A stretch of DNA of 21,291 nucleotides from the NCBI GenBank assembly GCA_902464565.1, contig CABQJV010000034.1:1-21291 (forward strand), in the 5' to 3' direction. The DNA comes from an uncultured Collinsella sp. (GTDB lineage Bacteria; Actinomycetota; Coriobacteriia; Coriobacteriales; Coriobacteriaceae). This document shows positions 1 through 8,508 of this stretch, piece after piece (the first letter of the stretch is position 1; each line of letters starts with the position of its first letter). The position numbers and the translations under genes were made by a program. The notes below the pieces were generated by a model, which did no database searches, was not told where the DNA came from, and saw nothing but the letters and a program-made list of their open reading frames with translations.

Positions 1-26
1 GGCCCGTGGGTTATACCCTAAGAGCA

Positions 27-49
27 AACCACCCTTTTTAAGGGTGGTT
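27..49. terminator. Hairpin, possible bidirectional terminator
   Basis: A perfect 10-bp inverted repeat (27-36 pairing with 40-49) encloses a 3-nt loop. Read on the minus strand the stem is followed by a moderately T-rich stretch (TTTGCTCTT); on the plus strand the tail is poor. It lies beyond the stronger hairpin at 77-107, so it could be a back-up terminator for the pknB operon or could serve a convergent gene just left of the window. The direction is uncertain. Confidence 0.45.
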
Positions 50-60
50 CTGATTCAATG

Positions 61-107
61 CCATGTCAAAAACGAAGCGCCCGCTTGCTGGGGGAGCAAG
101 CGGGCGC
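61..107 (-). terminator. Intrinsic terminator of the pknB operon
   Basis: A perfect 13-bp GC-rich stem (77-89 pairing with 95-107) has a 5-nt loop. On the minus strand it is followed directly by TTCGTTTTTG (67-76). It starts about 50 bases past the pknB stop codon, which is the expected place and orientation for a Rho-independent terminator ending the six-gene operon. Confidence 0.85.
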
Positions 108-159
108 CTGTGAGCGAATATGTTTGCGGCGAGAGCCGTGATGAGCGGTGGGGTGACGA

Positions 160-2121
160 CTAGTTGGTCGTACCGGAATCGTCACCCGTGCCCGAGCCAG
201 AGCCAGAGCCCGAGCCAGAAAGTGCGACTGTTAGCGTGATCGTGCTGTCGGTGGACTGCTTGCCGGTGGGGGAGACGCCCGTAACGGTGGCATCCTCGTT
301 ACCGCTTACGGGATTGCCGTTCTGGTCACAGAAGCCGATGTTATAGAAACCGGCGTTGTTGAGCGCGGTGACGGCGGCGGAGATGCTCTTGCCGTACAGG
401 TTGCCCGGAACACTGGCCTTGCCGGACTTCTTGGCAATGACGACGGTAATCGTGGCGCCGGGCTTCTGCTTGCCACTGGGGTTCCAGCTGATCACGGTGC
501 CCTCGGTAACCGAGTCGTTCTCCTGGTAGCTAACGTCGACGCCAAAGCCTGCCATATCGAGGGCGTTGCGCGCCTGGGCCTCGGTCATGTCGGTCAGATC
601 GGGGACGGACGTGGTATCCGGGCCGCTCGAGACCTTGTACGAGATGGTCGTGCCCTTCGCGACTTCCTTACGGGCTTCGGTGCCCTGCTCAAAGACCTGG
701 CCCTCATCGGCCTCGTTGGCCTCCTCGGAGGCGTTGCCCTTCAGGCCAACGCTTGCCAGCGCGGCCTCGGCCTGGTCCTTGGTCAGGCCGACAAGCTGGG
801 GAACCTCAACCTTCTCGGAGGGCTTGGGACCCTTGGAGATTACCAGGTTCACCTTGGTGCCCTTGGCCTTCTTGGTGTTGCCGTTGGGCGTCTGCTCGGC
901 GACCTTGCCCTCGTCGACATCGTCGTTGTAGCTTTGGTCGATGGTGCCGACCTCGAGGCCGGCTTCCTTGATCAGCTCGACGGCAGTCTGCTGGTCCTTG
1001 CCCAGCACATCGGGCACGGTGACCTGCTCGCCGCCAAAGAGTCCTGTGGCAAAGGCCACCACGATGCCGATGACGGCAACGGCTGCCACCACGGCGGCGA
1101 TGATCTTGTTCTTGTTGGATTTGGGCTTTTCGACCTCGTAGGAGCCGGTAGAGCCCGAAACCGAGCTACGGGCGGTATTCTGGCCGCTCACGCCCGAAAC
1201 GGGACGCACCATGGCGCGCGTCTGATCGGAAAGCTCGCGAGTCTTGGTGGCGCCCAGCTCACCGGGGGCACCGATGATGCGCGTGGGCTCCGAGACGTTG
1301 ACGGCACGGCCCGACAGGTAACTGTTGAGCACCTGACGCAGCTCGTCGGCGGTCTGGAAGCGGTTTGCCGGGTCTTTCTCCATGCACTTGAGGATGATGC
1401 GCTCAAGGTCGGCGTCGACACCGGAGTTGATCTGGCTCGGCGGAATAGGCAGCTCGTTGACCTGCTTGAGTGCGACTGAGATAGCGTCGTCACCGTCAAA
1501 GGGAACGCGGCCGGTGGCGCACTCGTACATCACGACGCCCAGCGAGTAGATATCCGAGGTGGGGCCGAGATCCTGACCACGGGTCTGCTCGGGGCTGACG
1601 TAGTGGGCGGTTCCCAGCACGTTGTTGTCTTGCGTGAGGTGGCTGTTCTTGGCGCGCGCGATGCCAAAGTCCATCACCTTGATGTTGCCGTCGGGCAGCA
1701 CCATGATGTTCTGCGGCTTAATGTCGCGGTGGATGATCTCGTGCTTGTGGGCGACCGAAAGCGCGGAGCTGATCTGCGAGCCGATCTGGGCGACCTTCTT
1801 GGGGTCGAGGGCGCCGTGGCTCTTGATGCCGCTCTTAAGGTCGGTGCCGCGCAGGTACTCCATGACGATGTAATAGGTGTCGCCGTCCTTGCCCCAATCG
1901 TAGACGCCCACGATATAGGGGGAGGAGAGGCCGGCTGCTGCCTGGGCCTCCTGCTTAAAGCGTGCGGCGAAGGTTGCGTCGCCAGCATACTGCGGCAGCA
2001 TGATCTTGACGGCTACCGTGCGGTCGAGGACCTGGTCCTGTGCACGGTAGACGGTCGCCATGCCGCCTGTCCCCACCTTATCCTTGAGGAGGTATCTTCC
2101 CCCGAGGACCCTCTGTTCCAT
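160..2121 (-). CDS. pknB: PASTA-domain Ser/Thr protein kinase PknB (653 aa)
   Basis: A transmembrane Hanks-type kinase that senses cell-wall fragments and phosphorylates cell-envelope and division proteins. The kinase domain covers residues 8-270: glycine loop GTGGMATVY, ATP-binding Lys39 (VAVK), catalytic loop HRDIKPQN (131-138), DFG at 151 and SPEQ in the activation segment. A juxtamembrane linker follows, then one membrane helix (about 340-362) and four extracellular PASTA-like repeats (about 366-431, 437-500, 504-567, 569-634). The fourth repeat is degenerate, and the tail is a Ser-Gly repeat. I chose the ATG at 2121 because AGGAG sits 6 bases before it; an in-frame ATG at 2136 would add five residues but covers that site. 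It is the last gene of the operon, separated from the PBP fusion by about 130 bp. The kinase is RD-type with all catalytic residues, so it should be active. Confidence 0.95.
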   Translation of the reverse strand: MEQRVLGGRYLLKDKVGTGGMATVYRAQDQVLDRTVAVKIMLPQYAGDATFAARFKQEAQAAAGLSSPYIVGVYDWGKDGDTYYIVMEYLRGTDLKSGIKSHGALDPKKVAQIGSQISSALSVAHKHEIIHRDIKPQNIMVLPDGNIKVMDFGIARAKNSHLTQDNNVLGTAHYVSPEQTRGQDLGPTSDIYSLGVVMYECATGRVPFDGDDAISVALKQVNELPIPPSQINSGVDADLERIILKCMEKDPANRFQTADELRQVLNSYLSGRAVNVSEPTRIIGAPGELGATKTRELSDQTRAMVRPVSGVSGQNTARSSVSGSTGSYEVEKPKSNKNKIIAAVVAAVAVIGIVVAFATGLFGGEQVTVPDVLGKDQQTAVELIKEAGLEVGTIDQSYNDDVDEGKVAEQTPNGNTKKAKGTKVNLVISKGPKPSEKVEVPQLVGLTKDQAEAALASVGLKGNASEEANEADEGQVFEQGTEARKEVAKGTTISYKVSSGPDTTSVPDLTDMTEAQARNALDMAGFGVDVSYQENDSVTEGTVISWNPSGKQKPGATITVVIAKKSGKASVPGNLYGKSISAAVTALNNAGFYNIGFCDQNGNPVSGNEDATVTGVSPTGKQSTDSTITLTVALSGSGSGSGSGTGDDSGTTN

Positions 2122-2253
2122 TCCTGCTCCTAACATAACTATTCGCTCAACGATGTGTGTAGTACCTACGATGTGGCCGCTGGGGCCGTGTGGCGCGTTG
2201 CCGCTAACTCTTCGGCCGCGGCGCGCCTCGGGTGTCCGATTCGATCATGGGCA

Positions 2254-5124
2254 TCACGCTCCCTGTGCGGCAAGCGCCGCGGTCAGGACGATGCCGGCGA
2301 TCTTGGCGGCCTTGACGTCATGCTTGTCGAAATCCTCCAAGGCCACCGAGATGGCGACCGTGGGTGAATCGTAAGGTGCAAAGCCAACGAACATCGAGTT
2401 GACGTTGGTGCCGCCAGTCTCGGCCGAGCCGGTCTTGCCGGCAACCTTGACGCCGGGGATTTGGGCATCGGTGCCGGTGCCGGACTGGACGACGGCAAGC
2501 ATGGCCTGCTTGACCTGGTCGGCCGTGGCGGAGCTGACGGCCTGACCCAGCGAGCGGGACTGCGTGGTCTTGACCACGGTTCCGTCCGGGGCGAGTACCT
2601 GGGCTACAAAGTACGGGTCCATGACCACGCCACTGTTGGCGATGGCGGCGGCAATCACGGCGTTTTGCATGACGGTGGTCTGCGGGCCGGGCGTGTGGTC
2701 CATGCCGACAGGCTGGCCGGCGCCGGCCCAGGCGGTCTCCCACTCGGTCATGAGCGACGGGTCGGCCATGATGGAGGCCGCGGAGGTCAGGTCCTGGCCG
2801 AGCTTTTGGCCGTAGCCAAAGGCGTTGGCAAACTGCACGAGCGTGTTTGCGCCAACTTCGTTTGCCACCTGGCCGAAGACGACGTTGGAGGACACGGCAA
2901 AGGCCTGCTGCAGGCTGATGGTGCCGTAGCTCTCGTTGGCATCGTTGGTGACCGGTGCGTTGCCGATGTCCATGGAGCCGGGCGCCTGGTAGGTGCTGGT
3001 AAGGCTGGCGGTACCGGTCTCGAGTGCCGCGGAAAGCGTAACGACCTTAAACGTTGAGCCCGGCGTGTACAGCGCGTCCATGGCGCGATTGTACATGGAG
3101 CCGTCCTCGCCGCCGCCCGTCTGCAGCAGGGCATCGATGTTGGTGTTGTCGTAGGTGGGCGAGCTGGCACATGCGAGCACCGCGCCGGTACGTGGGTCGA
3201 TGACCACTACAGCGCCCTTAAAGCCCTTGAGCGCCTGCTCAGCAGCCGTCTGGATACGCGAGTCGATGGTGAGCTTGGCGGTGTTGCCCGGCTGGGTCTG
3301 GCCCGCGAGCGACGCGATGGCGTTGTTCCAGCTGGAGTAATCCTTAGAGCCGGTGAGCGTGTCGTTCATGACGCTCTCGATGGCGGTGGTGCCATATTGC
3401 TGGCTCACGTAGCCAACCACGTGCGCTGCTAGGTTACCGTTGGGGTAGGAGCGTACGTAGGTGCCGTCCTCCTGCTGCAGCGACTCGGCCAGCGTCACGC
3501 CGTCGGACGTGATGATGGAACCGCGCTGGATGTACTTGGAGCGGGCGATGGTGTGGTTGTTGGTCGGCATGTCCTGATAGTCCTTGGCCTTGATGACCTG
3601 GACATAGGTGAGGTTGCCGATAAGGATGGCGAACAGCGCCGTAAAGGCGAGCACCGCGCGGGTTAGACGGTTGGCAAGCGCAACGCGGCCGAGCACACCG
3701 GATTCAGGCGTGTCGAGCAGGCGACGGCGCATGCGCGAGCCGACGGAATGGCTACCGCTGCCGTAGGAAGACGAGGTGGCAAAGCGTGTGCCCGTCGGGG
3801 CGGCGGCCGATGCGACCTGATCATCGGTGATGGCGGCCATGGTGCCGGTGCCGGTAAGCTCTGCCTCGCGTCCGGTCGCCTCGTCACCGGCGCGCAGCAG
3901 GAGCGCGACGATGATGAAGCTCGCCAGCAGCGAGGAGCCGCCCTGGCTCATAAAGGGCAGGGTGACGCCGGTCAGCGGGATCAGGCGGGTGACGCCGCCC
4001 ACGATCAAAAAGGCCTGGAAGCTGATGGCTGCCGTAAGACCGGTGGCGCTAAAGGCGGCGAGGTCGGATTTAGCGCGGGCGGCTGTGGTGAGGCCACGCA
4101 CGGCAAAGAGCATAAACAGGATGAGCACGGCGCCGCCGCCCAAAAGGCCCATCTCCTCGCCGATAGCCGAGAAGATAAAGTCGGACTCGACGACAGGGAT
4201 GTTGTTGGCCATGCCGTTGCCGATGCCAACACCGACCAGACCGCCATCGGCAAGCGAGAAGAGCGACTGGACGATCTGGTAGCCCTGGCCCTGGGCGTCC
4301 TTAAACGGATCGAGCCAAACCTGGAAACGCACCTGAACGTGAGACAGGAACTTGTAGGCGCCCACGGCTCCAACAGCTAAGAGCGCAAGGCCGATAACGA
4401 CATACGAAAAGCGCCCCGTGGCAACGTAGAGCATCAGCAAGAAGATGGTGTAGAACAGCACGGCCGAACCCAGGTCGCGTTCGAAGACGACGACGAGCAG
4501 GCACACACCCCACACGGCAAACAGCGGCAGCAGCAGTCGCAGGCGAGGGATCTTAAAGCCCAAGATCTTGCGGTTGGAGATGGAGAGCAGCTCGCGGTTC
4601 TCGGCCAGGTAGCCGGCCAGGAACAGGACGATAAAGACCTTGGCGAACTCGCCGGGCTGGATGGTAAAGCCCGCGATGCGAATCCACAGCTTGGAGCCCG
4701 AGATCGTGGTGCCGATAAAGATAGGCAGCATCAGCAGAATGATGCCGATGATGCCAAAGGTGTACTTGTAGCGCATGACCACGTCGAGGTTCTTAACCAA
4801 CGCGAGCGTTCCCACCATCAGGGCCACCGAGACAAACAGGATGATGAGCTGTGAGATGGCGAGAGCGGGGGCGAGACGCGTCACGAACGTGATGCCGATG
4901 CCCGAAAGTATAAATACGATGGGCAGGATGGCAGGGTCGGCACCGGGCGCCAAGATGCGCACGGCAATGTGGGCCGCGGCAAAGGCGGCAAAGAGGCCGA
5001 TCGGTACGGCGAGCGTCTCAAAGGAGATGGCAGCGCCCGCGGTGAGGACGTACATCGCATACAGCAGGATGACGGGGAACGCCGAGGCGATGAGCAAGAG
5101 CAGCTCGGTGTTGCGGCGACTCAT
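2254..5124 (-). CDS. Fused SEDS glycosyltransferase (FtsW/RodA) and class B penicillin-binding protein (956 aa)
   Basis: One chain carries both activities of a septal or elongation peptidoglycan synthase. Residues 1-412 are a SEDS polymerase with about twelve membrane helices. SEDS motifs are QPGEFAK (156-162), ERDLG (215-219), GQGYQIVQS (279-287), ESDFIFSAIGEE (313-324, with Asp315 at the position implicated in catalysis) and PFMSQGGSS (390-398). A 70-residue Ser/Gly/Thr-rich cytoplasmic linker leads to another helix (about 488-508), then a PBP with transpeptidase motifs STFK (Ser690), SSN (745-747) and KTG (897-899). In most actinobacteria these are two neighbouring genes, rodA and pbpA; the reading frame here is continuous with no stop. 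ATG at 5124 is preferred because AAGGGAG lies 8 bases upstream; a GTG at 5133 is the alternative. The upstream phosphatase gene ends 16 bp away. RodA-like is more likely than FtsW by synteny. Confidence 0.95.
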   Translation of the reverse strand: MSRRNTELLLLIASAFPVILLYAMYVLTAGAAISFETLAVPIGLFAAFAAAHIAVRILAPGADPAILPIVFILSGIGITFVTRLAPALAISQLIILFVSVALMVGTLALVKNLDVVMRYKYTFGIIGIILLMLPIFIGTTISGSKLWIRIAGFTIQPGEFAKVFIVLFLAGYLAENRELLSISNRKILGFKIPRLRLLLPLFAVWGVCLLVVVFERDLGSAVLFYTIFLLMLYVATGRFSYVVIGLALLAVGAVGAYKFLSHVQVRFQVWLDPFKDAQGQGYQIVQSLFSLADGGLVGVGIGNGMANNIPVVESDFIFSAIGEEMGLLGGGAVLILFMLFAVRGLTTAARAKSDLAAFSATGLTAAISFQAFLIVGGVTRLIPLTGVTLPFMSQGGSSLLASFIIVALLLRAGDEATGREAELTGTGTMAAITDDQVASAAAPTGTRFATSSSYGSGSHSVGSRMRRRLLDTPESGVLGRVALANRLTRAVLAFTALFAILIGNLTYVQVIKAKDYQDMPTNNHTIARSKYIQRGSIITSDGVTLAESLQQEDGTYVRSYPNGNLAAHVVGYVSQQYGTTAIESVMNDTLTGSKDYSSWNNAIASLAGQTQPGNTAKLTIDSRIQTAAEQALKGFKGAVVVIDPRTGAVLACASSPTYDNTNIDALLQTGGGEDGSMYNRAMDALYTPGSTFKVVTLSAALETGTASLTSTYQAPGSMDIGNAPVTNDANESYGTISLQQAFAVSSNVVFGQVANEVGANTLVQFANAFGYGQKLGQDLTSAASIMADPSLMTEWETAWAGAGQPVGMDHTPGPQTTVMQNAVIAAAIANSGVVMDPYFVAQVLAPDGTVVKTTQSRSLGQAVSSATADQVKQAMLAVVQSGTGTDAQIPGVKVAGKTGSAETGGTNVNSMFVGFAPYDSPTVAISVALEDFDKHDVKAAKIAGIVLTAALAAQGA

Positions 5125-5140
5125 AAGCGGCACTCCCTTT

Positions 5141-7075
5141 CTAATTCTTATCGGAGGCTTCGGCCTCGGCGGACTGTTCGGCGGTTTTCTCGGAATCTGA
5201 TTCGGAGGTCGATCCCTGATTGGTGTTGTCGCGAATCGTTTGCGCGTCGATCACCTGGCGGGTCTGCTCCTCGTCGATCTGGTGGCGGTACTTGGATATC
5301 GTGTCCTGCGCATCGTCGACACTTGTTTGCGGAATGCCCGCCTTGAGGCGGTTTTGCGTGTCTTCGGGCAGGTCGGACAGCTTGATGCTGGTTTCGCTTT
5401 CGAGCCAGTGGAGCTTGAGTCCGAGTGGCTTGCCGGGCAGGCCGCGCCAGACGGCGACATTGCCCTGGTAGGTACCCAGGTAGTACGAGCCGATGACACC
5501 CGTGTAGGCCCAGATGCCAGCTGCCAGCACAAAGACGAGGGCCAGAATGGCGGCGATGGTAACGTTGCGGCGACGCACGCGTTGCGCCTCGCGCATGACG
5601 CCATCGTCAACCAGGTCAACGACTACTACGGTCACGTTGTCGTGGCCGCCGGCGGCAAGCGCCGCGTCCACTAGGTTGTCGACGCAGATTTGCGCGGTTG
5701 AGGATTGCGTGGCGATGTTCTCGATATCGCTATCGGGAATCATGCTCGAAAGGCCGTCAGAGCACAGGATCAGGCGGTCGCCTTCCTCGATATGCAGAGT
5801 GAAGTGGTCGGCATACATGGCGGGGTCCGAGCCCAGTGCGCGGGTGATGACCGAACGGTTGGGGTGGACGCGAGCCTCGTCTGCCGTGATCTCGCCGGCG
5901 TCCACGAGTTCTTCCACATAGGAGTGGTCGCGGGTCACGCGGATGAGCGTGCCCTCGTGGAGCAGGTAGGCGCGCGAGTCGCCCACGTGGGCGATGGCGA
6001 GCGTGTCGTTTTCGATATAGGCACAAGTGGCTGTGCAACCCATGCCAGGCTTGCCCAGGCCGTTCAGGGCCGCCTCGATTACGGCGGCGTTGGCTGCCTC
6101 GACGGCTGCGGCCAGGCGCGCTGCGTCGGCGGACTGCGGGGCCGTCTTGGCAATAGTCTCGACGGCGATGGAAGAGGCTACCTCGCCGGCGGCGTGACCG
6201 CCCATGCCGTCGCATACGCAAAAGAGCGGCGACTGCACCAGGTAGGAATCCTCATTGTGCGGGCGCACGCAGCCAACGTCGGAGCGGGCGCCCCACATGA
6301 GTTGCGTGGTGGTACCGGCATCATAGGTCGAGTCGGTCTTGATGCGCTCCTCGGTCAGGGGCTCAAAGCTCATGGTCGACCCGGGGTCTTTGAGCTTGGC
6401 CTCAACGGCGGCAACGTCGATTTCGGCGGTGTCACCGGGAGAGACGGTGTCGGTCACGGCGTTTGATTCGGAATCGCCGGTGTTCGGGGAGTCGGGCTCC
6501 TCGGAAACGCGGGCGGTCGACTCGTCGTCTTGCGGGCTGACGTCTATAGGCTCGGGCGTCGCAAAGTGCGACGGCGCGGGCGTGCTTTGCGACTGGGCGG
6601 TGGGCTCGGCCACGGCATCGGACTCGCTTGCGGGCGCAGGCTGCGGGGTCTTGGGTGCAGGGCCGTCCTCGGGGGATGCCCCCGCCTCGGGCGCCGGCGT
6701 AGACGCGGGCGCAACCTCGGATGCCGGGGCTATGGGAAACGCCGGCGCGGCGGGCTCGGGTGCCGCAAACACCGCAGCGCTCTCGTTGATTGCCGCGGCG
6801 ACGGGCTCTGCAAAGTGAGCCGGCGCCGGGGTTGCTTCGGGCGCTGTGGGCTGTTCCGCAGCATGTGCGCCGATGGGCGCCGCTATGGCATCCGCTTCGT
6901 CCTCGTTATCGGCGAGATCCGAAATATCATGCGTTACATGCGAAAGAGGCAGGGAGAACACGGTGTCCTCGGGCTCCACGGGTGTGGAGTCAGCCGGAGC
7001 GGCGTGGGCCGGTGCAGCTGCGGCGGCAGCCGGTGCCTCGGTCATGGTTGCGGACTTGTTCTCCTCGTCGATCAT
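5141..7075 (-). CDS. pstP: PP2C-family Ser/Thr phosphatase with long disordered N-terminus (PstP/PrpC-like, 644 aa)
   Basis: A metal-dependent phosphatase expected to reverse phosphorylation by the operon's kinases. The PP2C domain (about 258-488) has all metal-binding acids: Asp276 in PHNEDS, Asp289 in CDGMGG, Asp440 in CSDG and Asp479 in GHDN, plus VGDSRAYL (364-371). A membrane helix follows (about 504-530), then a roughly 110-residue external tail whose start (GNVAVWRGLPG) resembles actinobacterial PstP. Residues 12-230 are an Ala/Pro/Glu-rich, probably disordered, extension that is absent from typical PstP (about 500 aa in all). The start ATG overlaps the fhaB stop as ATGA, and GAAGGTGA lies 7 bases upstream, so the two genes are translationally coupled. 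An internal ATG at 7045 has a worse-spaced GAGGAG. The function is secure; the role of the N-terminal extension is unknown. Confidence 0.93.
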   Translation of the reverse strand: MIDEENKSATMTEAPAAAAAAPAHAAPADSTPVEPEDTVFSLPLSHVTHDISDLADNEDEADAIAAPIGAHAAEQPTAPEATPAPAHFAEPVAAAINESAAVFAAPEPAAPAFPIAPASEVAPASTPAPEAGASPEDGPAPKTPQPAPASESDAVAEPTAQSQSTPAPSHFATPEPIDVSPQDDESTARVSEEPDSPNTGDSESNAVTDTVSPGDTAEIDVAAVEAKLKDPGSTMSFEPLTEERIKTDSTYDAGTTTQLMWGARSDVGCVRPHNEDSYLVQSPLFCVCDGMGGHAAGEVASSIAVETIAKTAPQSADAARLAAAVEAANAAVIEAALNGLGKPGMGCTATCAYIENDTLAIAHVGDSRAYLLHEGTLIRVTRDHSYVEELVDAGEITADEARVHPNRSVITRALGSDPAMYADHFTLHIEEGDRLILCSDGLSSMIPDSDIENIATQSSTAQICVDNLVDAALAAGGHDNVTVVVVDLVDDGVMREAQRVRRRNVTIAAILALVFVLAAGIWAYTGVIGSYYLGTYQGNVAVWRGLPGKPLGLKLHWLESETSIKLSDLPEDTQNRLKAGIPQTSVDDAQDTISKYRHQIDEEQTRQVIDAQTIRDNTNQGSTSESDSEKTAEQSAEAEASDKN

Positions 7076-7488
7076 CGACGGTTCACCTTCATGACCACGT
7101 CGCCAATCTGGACTTCGTCGCCCTCACGCAGCGTTGCGGGCTCCACGAGCTGGCGGCCGTTGACGAGCGTGCCGTTAAGCGAGTTGAGGTCCTCGATGAT
7201 GAGCGCCGGGCCCTGCAGCGAAAAGCGCGCATGCGAGGCCGAGACAAACGGCTCGTTGATGCAGATGTCCGAAGACGGCGAGCGGCCGACGATGACGGGG
7301 CCGAGCATGTCTACGTGGATGCCGCGGATGCCGCGCGGACCCTTGTCCACATCAATCGTCCAGATAGCCGAGTCGCGGCGCTGCCCGCGCACAAGTCCCA
7401 CGCCGGTCTTCATGACGGCGAACAGGAAGATATAGAGCAGGGCGACCAGGACGATGCGACCTGCAAAAAGGACGATATCGATGTTCAT
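7072..7488 (-). CDS. fhaB: FHA-domain membrane protein FhaB (138 aa)
   Basis: A small phosphothreonine-binding adaptor. One membrane helix (about 5-27) anchors a C-terminal FHA domain (about 60-138) with the full ligand-binding set: VGR, VSASH and NSLNGT. Size, topology and position between fhaA and the phosphatase gene match actinobacterial FhaB (FipA), which is known to be phosphorylated by PASTA kinases and to act in cell division and elongation. ATG at 7488 is preceded by AGGGGA located inside the end of fhaA, 6 bp separating the two genes. The stop codon overlaps the phosphatase start. Ortholog assignment rests on synteny plus architecture. Confidence 0.93.
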   Translation of the reverse strand: MNIDIVLFAGRIVLVALLYIFLFAVMKTGVGLVRGQRRDSAIWTIDVDKGPRGIRGIHVDMLGPVIVGRSPSSDICINEPFVSASHARFSLQGPALIIEDLNSLNGTLVNGRQLVEPATLREGDEVQIGDVVMKVNRR

Positions 7489-7494
7489 AAGCGA

Positions 7495-8508
7495 CTATCC
7501 CCTAAATTCAAAGGTGCTCAGGCCAAACGTCAGCAGATCGCCGTTGCGCAGCGGGCAGCGCGTAATGCGGCGGTTGTTGACGAGCGTGCCGTTGGTGGAA
7601 TTGAGGTCCTCGATCGACCAATCCGAGCCCGTAAAGGTGAGCTGGGCGTGGCGGCGCGACACGTTGGGGTCGCGCAGGGCAATGTCGGAAACTGAGCGCT
7701 CGCGACCGATGGTCACCTGTGCGGAGGTGATGCTATGGCTCTCGCCGCTCACGACGTCGACGAGCTGGGCGAGCGGGCGCTGCGGGGCGCGAGTGCTCGC
7801 CATGTTGGAGGCGATGCCGGCTGCGGCGCCTAGGCCCACGGCGGCACCGGTCGCGGCGGCTCCGCCCATGCCGGCAAGCGCGTCGCGCGAGACGGTCTGA
7901 GGCACCGGGATGGGTGCGGCGGCGGGGTCGGGGACGCTAGGCGCGAAGGGGTCTGCCACGGCAAGCGGGTCGGGAGCGGCCGCGCGAGGCGTCGGCTGCT
8001 GCTGGGGCATGGCGGCGGGGCGCTGCTGCTGCGGGGCAGCAAACTGCTGCTGGCCGGCGCGCGGGGCGCTGGCGGCACGGCTTGCCGCGGAGTTGTTCTG
8101 GCCCAGGCCGTTTTGATAGGCGCGCTCTTCTTCGTACAGGCGGCCGAGCGTGGGGGCATCGACGTTCTCGGCAAAGACCGAGAACTTGCCGGCGCGCAGC
8201 TGCGGATCGATCATAAAGCGCACGAGGGGCTCGCCGACAAAGACATAGCGGCGCTTTTCGGCCTGCGCCTTCACAAACTCGCGGACCTCGCGCGAAAGCT
8301 CGGGGTAGAACGGGGCGAGCATGGGATCGTCGTCGGCGGCGATCAGGATGGTATAGAGTGCCGGCGCCGTGTTGACGCCGTTGATCACCAGAGTCTGATC
8401 CTCCATGTCGCGAGCGGCCTGCTTGGCAAGCTTCTTAAAGGAGAACGGGGCACGGGTGGCACCGAAGATGCCGGCCACGTGGTCCTCGAAGATGTTCAGG
8501 AAGTTCAC
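7495..8508 (-). CDS. fhaA: FhaA-like protein, DUF3662 plus FHA domain (337 aa)
   Basis: Residues 1-130 match the DUF3662 (FhaA N-terminal) fold, with FEDHVAGIFGATRAPF at the start and the VFVGEPLVRFM region at 89-99. A Gln/Pro/Ala-rich linker follows (about 140-240), then a C-terminal FHA domain (about 245-337) with Arg269 in IGR, Ser284 and His287 in VSRRH and Asn306 in STNGT, so phosphothreonine binding should be intact. In mycobacteria FhaA binds phosphorylated MviN and modulates peptidoglycan precursor flipping; the same role here is inference. The start is GTG, overlapping the upstream kinase stop as GTGA, with GGAGAG about 11 bases upstream, so translation is probably coupled. Confidence 0.93.
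   Translation of the reverse strand: MNFLNIFEDHVAGIFGATRAPFSFKKLAKQAARDMEDQTLVINGVNTAPALYTILIAADDDPMLAPFYPELSREVREFVKAQAEKRRYVFVGEPLVRFMIDPQLRAGKFSVFAENVDAPTLGRLYEEERAYQNGLGQNNSAASRAASAPRAGQQQFAAPQQQRPAAMPQQQPTPRAAAPDPLAVADPFAPSVPDPAAAPIPVPQTVSRDALAGMGGAAATGAAVGLGAAAGIASNMASTRAPQRPLAQLVDVVSGESHSITSAQVTIGRERSVSDIALRDPNVSRRHAQLTFTGSDWSIEDLNSTNGTLVNNRRITRCPLRNGDLLTFGLSTFEFRG

Noticed and set aside
2137..2253. Possible promoter or terminator in the gap between the SEDS/PBP gene and pknB
   Set aside because: GC-rich repeats are present but no convincing hairpin with a T-run or -35/-10 pair was seen.
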